12,764 bases of DNA from Rhizobium sp. Q54 (GTDB lineage Bacteria; Pseudomonadota; Alphaproteobacteria; Rhizobiales; Beijerinckiaceae): the NCBI GenBank assembly GCA_945903655.1, contig CAMDOY010000075.1:1-12764 (forward strand), given 5' to 3'. The notes under the pieces are model-generated. The model did not search any database. It was given only the letters and a program-made list of their open reading frames with translations, and had not been told where the DNA came from. Position 1 is the first letter of the stretch, and each line of letters starts with the position of its first letter. Shown in pieces: positions 1 through 6,871 of this stretch. The translations under genes were made by a program, and so were the position numbers.

Positions 1-3000
1 CCATGATCCGGTGCGTTGACCTCATTCCCGGCGCAACGGAGTTTGGTTATAGCGTCGGCGCGCTCACCACGCGTTCGGCGCCGGGTGTTTCGGCTTCGGA
101 AAATCGCCATCAGCTTTTCGCGGCCAGCGATTGGGTCGCCTCACTCGACGCGTTGCAGGCCCTGTGTCCCAATCTCGTCAGCGTCGCCTTTGTCGTCTCG
201 TGGTTTGGGGATGATTTGCGCGCGGGCGCCTGCACCATCGCGCCGCGTGTCGAAAAGCCCGCAAAAGAGATTGTGAACGGCGTCTGGAGCGTTGCGGGGC
301 TCAACCGCGCCAATGCGCGCGTGGTCTCGCAGGTGGAGGGCGGACCCGCCATCGGCGGCACGCCTTCGGACGATACGGTGATCGCCGCCATTCGCGATTT
401 GAAGGCGCGGGGGCTCTCCGTGGTCTTTTATCCCTTCGTGATGATGGATGTGCCTGCTGACAACAGGCTGCCAGATCCCTGGAGCGGGGCTGCGTCCCAG
501 CCCGCCTTCCCGTGGCGGGGGCGCATCACCTGCGCTCCCGCGCCGGGGGTTTCGGGGTCGCCCGACGCAACTGCTGAGGCGGGGGCGCAGGTGGCGCGCT
601 TTTTTGGCGGCGCTTCGCCGGGCGGGGAGGAGTGGTGTTATCGGCGGTTCATTTTGCACTGCGCTGATCTTTGCGCGCGCGCAGGCGGCGTCGACGCCTT
701 TCTGGTGGGGTCGGAGCTGGCCGCTTTAACGCGTGTGCGCTCGGCCCCCGGCGTCTATCCCGCCGCTGACGCGCTGGCTGCGCTGGCGGGCGATGTGAAG
801 CGCCTGCTTGGGGCTGGGGTGAAGGTTTCTTATGGCGCCGATTGGACGGAATATGGCGCACATGTGCTCGATGGCGGCGCGGAAGTGCGCTTTCCCCTCG
901 ATGTCGTCTGGGCTTCCACCCATGTCGATTTCATCGGCATAGACGCCTATTTTCCCTTGTCTGATTGGCGCGATGGCGCTGCCCATGCGGATGCGGCGCT
1001 GGCCTCTTCGATTTATGATGTGGCCTATTTGCGCAGCCGCATGTCGGCGGGCGAGGGCTATGATTGGTATTATGCTGACGCCGCCGCGCGCGCCGCCCAG
1101 CAGCGCAGCCCCATCACCGAAGGCGCCTATGGCAAGCCCTGGATCTATCGCGTCAAGGATCTCCTGGGGTGGTGGTCGAACAGGCATGTGGAGCGCAGCG
1201 GTGGGCGGGAACTGGCGCAGCCAACCGCCTGGGTCCCACAGAGCAAGCCCTTCTGGTTGACCGAGATCGGTTGTCCCGCCGTGGATCGCGGCGCCAATGC
1301 GCCCAATGTGTTCGTTGATCCCAAATCCTCAGAAAGCGCCTTGCCGCCGTTCTCGCGCGGCTTCCGCGATGATCTGATGCAGGCGCGCGCGCTGGAGGCG
1401 ATCATCGGCTATTTTGATCCGGCCATTGGCGGCGAGGGCGCCAACCCCGTGTCGCGCCTTTATGGCGGGCGCATGGTGGATGTGTCGCGCATTCATGTCT
1501 GGGCCTGGGACGCGCGTCCCTTTCCCTCCTTTCCCGCGCAAAGCGGTTTGTGGAGCGATGCGCCGAACTGGTCGCTTGGGCATTGGTTGAACGGGCGCAT
1601 CGAGGGCGCGCCGATGGATCGATTGATCGGCGCCCTGGCGCGCGAAAGCCTCAGCGGCGCCCCTGCGGTCGAGGGAGCTGTCGATGGTTTTGTGGATGGC
1701 TTCGCGCTGGATCGCGTGCTCTCCCTTCGCGCGGCGGTGGAGCCGCTTTGCGCCATGTTCGGCTTTGATGTCGCCATGTCCTCCGGCGCCCTGCGGTTGA
1801 AGAGCAGGGCGCAGGCGAAGGCCATCGACTTGGGGCTGGATGATCTCGTGCCGGATCGCCAGGGGCGCCTCGCGCACCTGACCCGCGCGCAAGAGAGCGA
1901 AACCCCCGGCGAGCTCGCGCTCAGCTTCATCGACAGCGCCCGGGATTATCGGGTGACCTCCGTTCTTTCGCGACGGTTGGAGGGTTGGTCCAGACGGCAG
2001 ACTCTGGCCGAAGTGGCGGTCGTCATGGAGCGGGGCGAGGCGCGGCGGCGTGCGGACGCCTGGTTGCAGGATCTGTGGATTGCGCGGGAGACCGTCACCT
2101 TTCGCACACGGCCCAATCTTGTCGCGCTGGAAGTGGGCGATGCCGTCACCCTTGAGGTGGATGGCGCGCGCAGGCTCTATCGCATCACCGCCATCAACGA
2201 CGGTGCCGTTCGCACCATGCAGGCGCGGGCCTTTGATCCCCTCGTTTATGACGCGCCGCCCGCTTTCACCCCCATGGCGGCGGCGACGAGTCCGAAGCTG
2301 GCGGGCCCGCCCTATCCCGTGGTGCTTGATCTGGCCATCGCAAGGGATGCGACCAATACGCTGCAGCATCTGGCGGTCTTCGCGGATCCCTGGCCCGGCG
2401 CCCTTGCGCTGTGGCGCAACAAGGGCGGCAGCTATGGGTTTGAACGCATGATCACGCGTTGCGCGATCATTGGTGAAACTCTGGACGCTCTGGCGCCGGG
2501 ACCGGTGGCGCGGATTGATCGGGGCGCTGCGCTTCGTGTGCAGATTCGCGGCGGCGCTCTTTCGTCTGTGAGCGAGATGCAGATGCTCGCAGGCGCCAGT
2601 GTGGCGGCCCGTCGCGGCGCCGCTGGCGCCTGGGAGATCTTCGGTTTTGCAAGTGCGCAACTGGTGGGAGATGGGATCTATCGCCTGTCCCTGCTTTTGC
2701 GGGGCCTTGGGGGTGAGGAGCATCTGGCCAAACGCAACCTGCCTGCGGGTGCCACCTTCGTTTTGCTCGATGAGGCTGTCACGCCCCTGGTGGCGGGGTT
2801 GTCGCAGGTGGGCGCCGCCAATGGTTGGCGCGTTGGGCCTGCTGATCGTGATTACGCCGATGCGAGCTGCGTCGCGTTTGAGGCGACCGCAGGGGCCAAG
2901 GCTCTCACGCCCTATGCCCCTGCGCGGGTGCGCGCGGCGCGCGGCGCGGAAGGGGTCACCTTTTCTGTCTTGCGGCGCAGTCGGCGCGATGGGGATGCCT

Positions 3001-3233
3001 GGCACTTGATCGACATTCCCCTGGGCGAAGATGTCGAGGCCTATGATCTCGATCTCCTGCGCAATGGCGCTGTCGTGCGCCGCCTCTCCCTGATGGGCGC
3101 CAGCGTGCTTTATCCAGCAGCGCAGGAGATCAGCGACTTTGGCGGCGCGCAAAGCATGTTCGATCTGCAGGCCTTTCAAAAAAGCGCAGCCGTTGGACGG
3201 GGCTTTGGCCTGAGTGCGCGTGTGACGCTTTGA
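1..3233 (+). CDS. GTA/phage baseplate 'megatron' protein with TIM-barrel domain, 5' partial
   Basis: This is a large tail-tip (baseplate) protein of the gene transfer agent g15 / phage host-specificity type. It is expected to form the central tail hub that contacts the cell envelope. The frame is open from base 3 to a TGA at 3231-3233, 1076 residues counted from the ATG at base 3. That ATG is probably internal: the family member in Rhodobacter capsulatus is about 1300 residues, and the TIM-barrel domain begins too early here, so roughly 200 N-terminal residues should lie upstream. The GTA TIM-barrel domain spans about residues 110-510, with the FYPFVMMD strand at 142-149, GSEL at 236-239 and TEIG at 420-423. 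A phage-tail_3-like domain follows at about 560-730 (DRVLSLRAAVEPL region), then a C-terminal domain characteristic of these proteins (about 830-940). The next gene starts 23 bases downstream. Family assignment is by recalled family motifs, not a search. Confidence 0.9.
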   Translation, partial: MIRCVDLIPGATEFGYSVGALTTRSAPGVSASENRHQLFAASDWVASLDALQALCPNLVSVAFVVSWFGDDLRAGACTIAPRVEKPAKEIVNGVWSVAGLNRANARVVSQVEGGPAIGGTPSDDTVIAAIRDLKARGLSVVFYPFVMMDVPADNRLPDPWSGAASQPAFPWRGRITCAPAPGVSGSPDATAEAGAQVARFFGGASPGGEEWCYRRFILHCADLCARAGGVDAFLVGSELAALTRVRSAPGVYPAADALAALAGDVKRLLGAGVKVSYGADWTEYGAHVLDGGAEVRFPLDVVWASTHVDFIGIDAYFPLSDWRDGAAHADAALASSIYDVAYLRSRMSAGEGYDWYYADAAARAAQQRSPITEGAYGKPWIYRVKDLLGWWSNRHVERSGGRELAQPTAWVPQSKPFWLTEIGCPAVDRGANAPNVFVDPKSSESALPPFSRGFRDDLMQARALEAIIGYFDPAIGGEGANPVSRLYGGRMVDVSRIHVWAWDARPFPSFPAQSGLWSDAPNWSLGHWLNGRIEGAPMDRLIGALARESLSGAPAVEGAVDGFVDGFALDRVLSLRAAVEPLCAMFGFDVAMSSGALRLKSRAQAKAIDLGLDDLVPDRQGRLAHLTRAQESETPGELALSFIDSARDYRVTSVLSRRLEGWSRRQTLAEVAVVMERGEARRRADAWLQDLWIARETVTFRTRPNLVALEVGDAVTLEVDGARRLYRITAINDGAVRTMQARAFDPLVYDAPPAFTPMAAATSPKLAGPPYPVVLDLAIARDATNTLQHLAVFADPWPGALALWRNKGGSYGFERMITRCAIIGETLDALAPGPVARIDRGAALRVQIRGGALSSVSEMQMLAGASVAARRGAAGAWEIFGFASAQLVGDGIYRLSLLLRGLGGEEHLAKRNLPAGATFVLLDEAVTPLVAGLSQVGAANGWRVGPADRDYADASCVAFEATAGAKALTPYAPARVRAARGAEGVTFSVLRRSRRDGDAWHLIDIPLGEDVEAYDLDLLRNGAVVRRLSLMGASVLYPAAQEISDFGGAQSMFDLQAFQKSAAVGRGFGLSARVTL

Positions 3234-3256
3234 ATTTTTCACAGAGGCGATGAGCG

Positions 3257-4399
3257 ATGACTGACACCACCAGACTTGGCTTGCCATTGATGGACGCCGC
3301 ACAGGCGCAAAAGCACGTCACCCATAACGAGGCGCTCATGCGCCTTGACGCCTTGACGCATCTGAGCGTAAGCGCGCGGGTCGATGCGCCCTCAGGCCCC
3401 AATGTCGAGGGCGCGCGTTATCTGGTCTCGCAATCGCCTTCCGGGGTGTTTGCGGGGCATGCCGATCAGATCGCCTGTCATCAGGATGGCGCCTGGCTCT
3501 ATCTGACGCCGAAGCTCGGCTGGCGCGTCTATGTGGAAGATGTGTTTTCCCTGCGGGTTTATGACGGCGGCGCCTGGCGGGAAATCGCTTCGGGCAAGCT
3601 TCCCCTCGATCAATTCTCGCGATTGGGCGTGGGCACCGCCTCGGACCCCGGCAATCCCTTCAGCGCGAAACTGAATAACGCGCTCTTCGCCGCTTTGACC
3701 GGCGCTGAGGGCGGCAGCGGCGACCTTCGGTTCAAACTGAACAAGGAGGGGAGCGCCAGGACGGTCTCCCAGCTCTACCAGTCCAATTGGTCCGGGCGTG
3801 CGGAAACCGGGCTCATGGGCGATGACGCCTACAGGATCAAGGTTTCCGCCGATGGTTCGGCCTGGACGACCGCCATCAATATTGATGCCGCCACTGGGAA
3901 TGTGGGCATTGGCGGGGCTGCGCCCGCGGCCAAGCTCGATGTCGCCGGCAATATCGCGATCAATGGCAAGATCGCTCTCAACGGACCTGCGGTTTCAGCA
4001 TGGGTCTCGACACCCCATTCGGCGGGGTCGGCGCGCTATACCAAGGCCCAGTTCCGGTCCAAGGAATTTGATACGGCGAACTGCTTCGACAATGTGACGA
4101 ATTTTCGGTTCACGCCGAACGTGGCAGGATATTATCAGGTCAGCTCCACTCTCAAATTCACCACCTTGAGCGGCGGCGAATGGGTGGCGATCATTTACAA
4201 GAACGGGGTCGCGTTCAAATCGGGATCGTCAAACTTTTTGGCGGCCGGCGGCGCTGGACAATCCCATGTCTCGGCGCTGATCTATATGAATGGATCTTCC
4301 GATTTTCTGGAGGTCTTCGCTTACAGCGATTCCACCATGACCATCACGGCGAGCCAGGCGGCTTCGTTCTTCCAGGCCGCCATGGTGCGCGGCGCCTGA
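3257..4399 (+). CDS. DUF2793 protein with C1q-like C-terminal domain, putative spike/fibre adhesin
   Basis: A 380-residue phage-type structural protein, probably a head spike or tail fibre that binds the recipient cell surface. Residues about 4-110 match the DUF2793 family (LGLP, then QAQKHVTHNEAL near the N-terminus), which commonly accompanies alphaproteobacterial GTA and prophage tail genes. The middle carries a tail-fibre-like segment, GNVGIGG at 214-220 followed by AKLDVAG. Residues about 258-380 look like a C1q/TNF-like jelly roll: FTPNVAGYYQV around 284-295, YKNG at 314-317, and a final hydrophobic strand ending in FFQAAMV. There is no signal peptide. A weak Shine-Dalgarno (GAGG, 3244-3247) precedes the ATG. 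The C1q-like part is about 55% G+C by hand count over 4021-4320, lower than the flanking genes. The DUF2793 call is strong; the C1q-like call rests on pattern only, and the binding role is inferred. Confidence 0.85.
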   Translation: MTDTTRLGLPLMDAAQAQKHVTHNEALMRLDALTHLSVSARVDAPSGPNVEGARYLVSQSPSGVFAGHADQIACHQDGAWLYLTPKLGWRVYVEDVFSLRVYDGGAWREIASGKLPLDQFSRLGVGTASDPGNPFSAKLNNALFAALTGAEGGSGDLRFKLNKEGSARTVSQLYQSNWSGRAETGLMGDDAYRIKVSADGSAWTTAINIDAATGNVGIGGAAPAAKLDVAGNIAINGKIALNGPAVSAWVSTPHSAGSARYTKAQFRSKEFDTANCFDNVTNFRFTPNVAGYYQVSSTLKFTTLSGGEWVAIIYKNGVAFKSGSSNFLAAGGAGQSHVSALIYMNGSSDFLEVFAYSDSTMTITASQAASFFQAAMVRGA

Positions 4400-4455
4400 A
4401 GCTGCTGATCGTCGGCGCCGCCCCAGCCTGAATCATCACACTTACGGAGACAAGG

Positions 4456-5034
4456 ATGCGTCATCATTTCGACGAGTGCCTCGCGTTCACCCTGCGCGCG
4501 GAAGGCGGTTTTTCCGATCATGCGGCCGACCCCGGCGGCGCCACCAATATGGGCATCACCCGCGCGACCCTCGCCGCCGTGCGCGGCCATGCGGTGTCGA
4601 AAGCGGATGTGCGGGCTTTGACGCGCGACGAGGCCGCCGACATCTATCGCTCGCTTTATTGGAAAGCGGTGCGTGGGGATGAATTGCCCGGCGGCGTGGA
4701 CGCCGTGGTGTTTGATCACGCCGTCAACTCCGGTCCCAGAGCCGCGATCCACACCTTGCAGGGCGCTCTGGGGTTCAAACAGACCGGGGTCCTCTCGCGC
4801 CGCTGCGTCCTCGCCGCGCAAGGGGCCGATTATGCCGCGCTGGTGCGCAAGCTCTGCGCGGCGCGCATGGATTTTCTGCGGCGCTTGAGCACCTGGCTCG
4901 TTTTCCGGCGCGGCTGGACGGCCCGCATCGAGTCTCTGGAAAAGATGGCGCTCGCCCTGTGCGCGAAGCCCCCCAAGCGGGCGACGACGCCAGCCCAGGA
5001 CCCTTCCCGCGCTGCGGCGCAAACACAGGAGTGA
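4456..5034 (+). CDS. Endolysin, glycoside hydrolase family 108-type muramidase
   Basis: A 192-residue peptidoglycan hydrolase of the GH108 (secretion-activator/lysozyme) type, expected to cleave the glycan backbone of the wall during lysis. The N-terminal catalytic domain shows the family's EGG motif at residues 16-18, with Glu16 the predicted catalytic acid, and DPGGATNMGIT at 25-35. The second half holds a PG_binding_3-like region with FDHAVNSG at 86-93. The C-terminus after about residue 165 is a charged, probably disordered tail. There is no signal peptide, so release should depend on a holin, which is the next gene. A Shine-Dalgarno (GGAG, 4446-4449) lies 6 bases before the ATG. The preceding gap (4400-4455) shows no convincing terminator. 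It could act during GTA particle release or be a prophage remnant; the enzyme class is confident. Confidence 0.9.
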   Translation: MRHHFDECLAFTLRAEGGFSDHAADPGGATNMGITRATLAAVRGHAVSKADVRALTRDEAADIYRSLYWKAVRGDELPGGVDAVVFDHAVNSGPRAAIHTLQGALGFKQTGVLSRRCVLAAQGADYAALVRKLCAARMDFLRRLSTWLVFRRGWTARIESLEKMALALCAKPPKRATTPAQDPSRAAAQTQE

Positions 5035-5038
5035 TGGC

Positions 5039-5251
5039 ATGACCGACGTGATGAATGGAAACGACGCCAAGCCCTTCTGGGCCTCGCAGACCATCTGGTC
5101 GGCGATCGCCGTGGTCGGGTCTTCCGCCACCGGCGCCTGGCTGGCGTGGAAGGCCTCGGATATGGCGGCCTTCGGCGCGGCGCTCACTGCGCTGGTGGGC
5201 GGGCTGAACGCCATCGTGGGTCGCCTGCGGGCCACCCAGCCCATCGCCTGA
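5039..5251 (+). CDS. Small holin-like membrane protein
   Basis: A 70-residue protein with two predicted membrane helices (about 19-37 and 42-60), a short polar N-terminus and a basic GRLRAT segment at the C-terminal end, the usual layout of a small class II-type holin. It would form lesions in the inner membrane that let the cytoplasmic endolysin reach the wall. It starts 4 bases after the endolysin stop, with AGGAG at 5027-5031 seven bases before the ATG, and ends one base before the i-spanin gene. The KPFWxSxTIW start and the GG-LNAIVGRLRA end resemble holin-like proteins I recall from alphaproteobacterial prophages. Holins are poorly conserved, so the call leans on size, topology and position between endolysin and spanin genes. 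Confidence 0.75.
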   Translation: MTDVMNGNDAKPFWASQTIWSAIAVVGSSATGAWLAWKASDMAAFGAALTALVGGLNAIVGRLRATQPIA

Positions 5252-5252
5252 G

Positions 5253-5603
5253 ATGGCGCGGCTGCAACTCTGGGGGGCGGTTCTGGCCGCCCTCTTCGCC
5301 GCTTTTCTTGGCGGCGGCGCCTGGGTGTTTCATGCGTTGGCGCAGGCGCGGGCGCAGGGCATGGAGGCCGGGCGGGCTGAGGTCACCCAAGCGGTCGAGG
5401 CCGAAGCCGCCCGGCAACGCACAGCCACGGCGCAGGCCCTCGCCCGAACCAATGCTGAGATCGCCGATCTTGAGCGCGCCCGCGATCAGCTTCAGGAGAC
5501 CTATGATGCCCTGCTGGCGCAATCGATTCGCGATTCTGACCGTGACCGGCTCTGCCTTGGCCCTGGGCTCCTGCGCGCCCTCGACGCCATTGGTCGTGAC
5601 TGA
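5253..5603 (+). CDS. i-spanin, Rz-like inner-membrane lysis protein
   Basis: A 116-residue inner-membrane spanin subunit, predicted to pair with the outer-membrane lipoprotein encoded in the overlapping frame and disrupt the outer membrane at the end of lysis. Residues about 6-28 form one N-terminal membrane anchor. Residues about 30-90 are a charged, alanine-rich periplasmic helix likely to form a coiled coil (many Arg/Glu/Gln, few helix breakers). The C-terminus, around CLGPGLLRALDAIG at 101-114, resembles the ends of other Rz-like proteins. Cys101 could support dimerisation by disulfide. The gene starts one base after the holin stop, so it is probably translationally coupled. Its last 101 bases overlap the o-spanin gene. 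The call is from topology, tail motif and gene order. Confidence 0.82.
   Translation: MARLQLWGAVLAALFAAFLGGGAWVFHALAQARAQGMEAGRAEVTQAVEAEAARQRTATAQALARTNAEIADLERARDQLQETYDALLAQSIRDSDRDRLCLGPGLLRALDAIGRD
5494..5498 (+). promoter_or_regulatory. Shine-Dalgarno site of the o-spanin gene, inside the i-spanin gene
   Basis: AGGAG lies within the coding sequence of the i-spanin and is well placed for the ATG at 5503 (spacing 4) or 5506 (spacing 7). It fixes the start of the overlapping o-spanin frame and supports independent initiation rather than a read-through product. Confidence 0.65.
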
Positions 5604-5844
5604 GTCGCTCACCGCGCGGGCGCCCGACGCCCTCACCCGGCCTTGTGAGGCCGTGCGCAGTCTGCCCCAGGCAGGGCTGGCGGCGGGCGAAGTTGCGCGT
5701 TTGTGGGGGCTTGACCGTCTGGCTCTGGCGCAATGCAGGGGACGTCATGGCGCCCTGGCCGCCCATGTGCGCGCTCAGGAGGCGGCGGGCAGGGTGCGCG
5801 TTCATCCCCCGTTCATTTTCGGCGAGCGAGGGTCAGCGCCATGA
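5503..5844 (+). CDS. o-spanin, Rz1-like outer-membrane lipoprotein overlapping the i-spanin gene
   Basis: A 113-residue lipoprotein in the reading frame other than that of the i-spanin; its first 101 bases lie inside that gene and it then runs 241 bases past it. The N-terminus has a basic WRNR stretch, a hydrophobic core and a lipobox LGSC at 21-24, so Cys24 should be lipidated. Ala at +2 predicts outer-membrane sorting. The mature part is about 90 residues and includes WGLDRLALAQC, similar to the tails of Rz1-like proteins. AGGAG at 5494-5498 lies 4 bases before the first ATG and 7 before a second in-frame ATG at 5506, so either may be the start. The same frame is open further upstream, but that stretch is an arginine/proline-rich shadow. 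The stop TGA (5842-5844) overlaps the ATG of the next gene. Confidence 0.8.
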   Translation: MMPCWRNRFAILTVTGSALALGSCAPSTPLVVTESLTARAPDALTRPCEAVRSLPQAGLAAGEVARLWGLDRLALAQCRGRHGALAAHVRAQEAAGRVRVHPPFIFGERGSAP

Positions 5845-6167
5845 TCTTCCGTCCTTTTCTTGCGGCGCTCGCCGCGCTCACGCTCTGCCTCCCCGCCATG
5901 GGCGCCGAGACGCCCCATCGCTCTCGCCAGTGCCTCAATGCGGCTGACGCCCGTGAGGTTCTGGCCCGGAACAAGTTCACCGATCCCGCCGCCGCGCTGC
6001 GCTCCGCCGCCGCTGTCGCCCATGCGGATCCCCTGCGCAGCAGGCTCTGCCGCTGGAATGAGGACTATGTTTATGAGATAACGCTGTTGCGGCGCGACGG
6101 GAAAGTCATGAAGGTCTTCATCAAGGCGGAAGATGGGTCTCTCGTGAACGCCCGCGCCAATCCTTGA
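5841..6167 (+). CDS. Small secreted PepSY-like protein, FeuN-like modulator candidate
   Basis: A 108-residue exported protein. Residues 1-22 are a signal peptide (basic start, hydrophobic core, likely cleavage after AMGA). The mature part carries a region like a PepSY domain near its C-terminus (YVYEITLLRRDGKVMKVFIK, with a following DGSLV). Two cysteines (Cys31, Cys70) remain after export and could form a disulfide. It lies immediately upstream of a FeuP/FeuQ-type pair. In Sinorhizobium meliloti a small periplasmic protein, FeuN, restrains the kinase FeuQ, so a role as a periplasmic regulator of the kinase encoded downstream is plausible; this is inferred from size, export and position, not from a remembered alignment. 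Its ATG overlaps the o-spanin stop (ATGA), and GAGGG at 5828-5832 lies 8 bases upstream. An unrelated PepSY protein is the alternative. Confidence 0.75.
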   Translation: MIFRPFLAALAALTLCLPAMGAETPHRSRQCLNAADAREVLARNKFTDPAAALRSAAAVAHADPLRSRLCRWNEDYVYEITLLRRDGKVMKVFIKAEDGSLVNARANP

Positions 6168-6181
6168 GCTGTGGCGACCTT

Positions 6182-6186
6182 GGGAG
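6182..6186 (+). promoter_or_regulatory. Shine-Dalgarno site deciding the GTG start of the response regulator
   Basis: GGGAG sits seven bases before the GTG at 6194 and no comparable site precedes the in-frame ATG at 6164, which lies inside the end of the preceding gene. It therefore supports the shorter protein with the canonical receiver-domain N-terminus. Confidence 0.6.
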
Positions 6187-6193
6187 TCATGAC

Positions 6194-6871
6194 GTGCGCC
6201 TGCTGGTGGTGGAGGACGACAAGGACCTGAACCGGCAACTGGTGAGCGCGCTGGAGCAGGCGGGCTATGCGGTGGACCGGGCCTTCGATGGCGAGGAGGG
6301 GCACTTCCTCGGCGACACGGAACCCTATGACGCGGTGGTGCTCGACATTGGACTGCCGCGCCGCGACGGCGTCACCGTTCTGGAGCAATGGCGCGCCGCC
6401 GGGCGCAAGATGCCTGTCTTGATCCTGACTGCGCGGGATCGCTGGAGCGACAAGGTCCAGGGGTTCGACGCGGGCGCCGACGACTATGTCACCAAGCCCT
6501 TCCACATGGAGGAGGTGCTGGCCCGCATCCGCGCGCTGTTGCGCCGGGCCGCCGGTCACGCCACCAGCGATCTCGTTTGCGGCTCCGTGCGGCTCGACAC
6601 CAAGGCGGGGCGCGTGGTGGTGGATGGGGCGCCGATCAAGCTCACCTCCCACGAATATCGCCTGCTCGCCTATATGATGCACCACACCGGGCGGGTGATC
6701 TCGCGCACGGAACTGGTCGAGCATCTCTATGATCAGGACTTTGATCGGGACTCCAACACCATCGAGGTCTTCATGGGTCGCCTGCGCAAGAAGCTGGGCG
6801 TCGACATGATCCAGACCGTGCGGGGCCTGGGCTATCTGCTGGAGCCGCCCGCGCCCGGCGACGCGCGCTGA
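6194..6871 (+). CDS. feuP: Response regulator, OmpR/PhoB family, FeuP-like
   Basis: A 225-residue DNA-binding response regulator. The receiver domain (about 1-115) has acidic residues Asp8/Asp9, the phospho-acceptor Asp51 in VLDIGLP, Thr79 in LTARD and Lys101 in TKPF. A winged-helix DNA-binding domain occupies about 125-220 and contains LTSHEYRLL and TVRGLGYLL, typical of OmpR/PhoB proteins. The sequence closely resembles rhizobial FeuP as I recall it, including FDGEEGHFLGDTEPYDAVV and LYDQDFDRDSNTIEVF. I chose the GTG at 6194: it gives the standard N-terminus (MRLLVVEDD) and has GGGAG at 6182-6186 seven bases upstream, whereas the earlier ATG at 6164 adds ten non-homologous residues. FeuP in Sinorhizobium controls cyclic glucan export genes, and feuPQ was linked to iron uptake in Rhizobium leguminosarum; targets here are unknown. 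Its stop overlaps the kinase start (TGATG). Confidence 0.92.
   Translation: MRLLVVEDDKDLNRQLVSALEQAGYAVDRAFDGEEGHFLGDTEPYDAVVLDIGLPRRDGVTVLEQWRAAGRKMPVLILTARDRWSDKVQGFDAGADDYVTKPFHMEEVLARIRALLRRAAGHATSDLVCGSVRLDTKAGRVVVDGAPIKLTSHEYRLLAYMMHHTGRVISRTELVEHLYDQDFDRDSNTIEVFMGRLRKKLGVDMIQTVRGLGYLLEPPAPGDAR

Noticed and set aside
1329..3302. Long open frame on the minus strand (657 residues) opposite the megatron gene
   Set aside because: Its composition is that of a GC-rich antisense shadow (rich in Arg, His, Gln and Pro, with no domain), and the + strand gene has clear family motifs throughout.
5146..5502. N-terminal extension of the o-spanin frame back to 5146
   Set aside because: This stretch overlaps the holin and i-spanin genes, is Arg/Pro-rich and would bury the lipoprotein signal. 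The Shine-Dalgarno at 5494 supports the shorter start.
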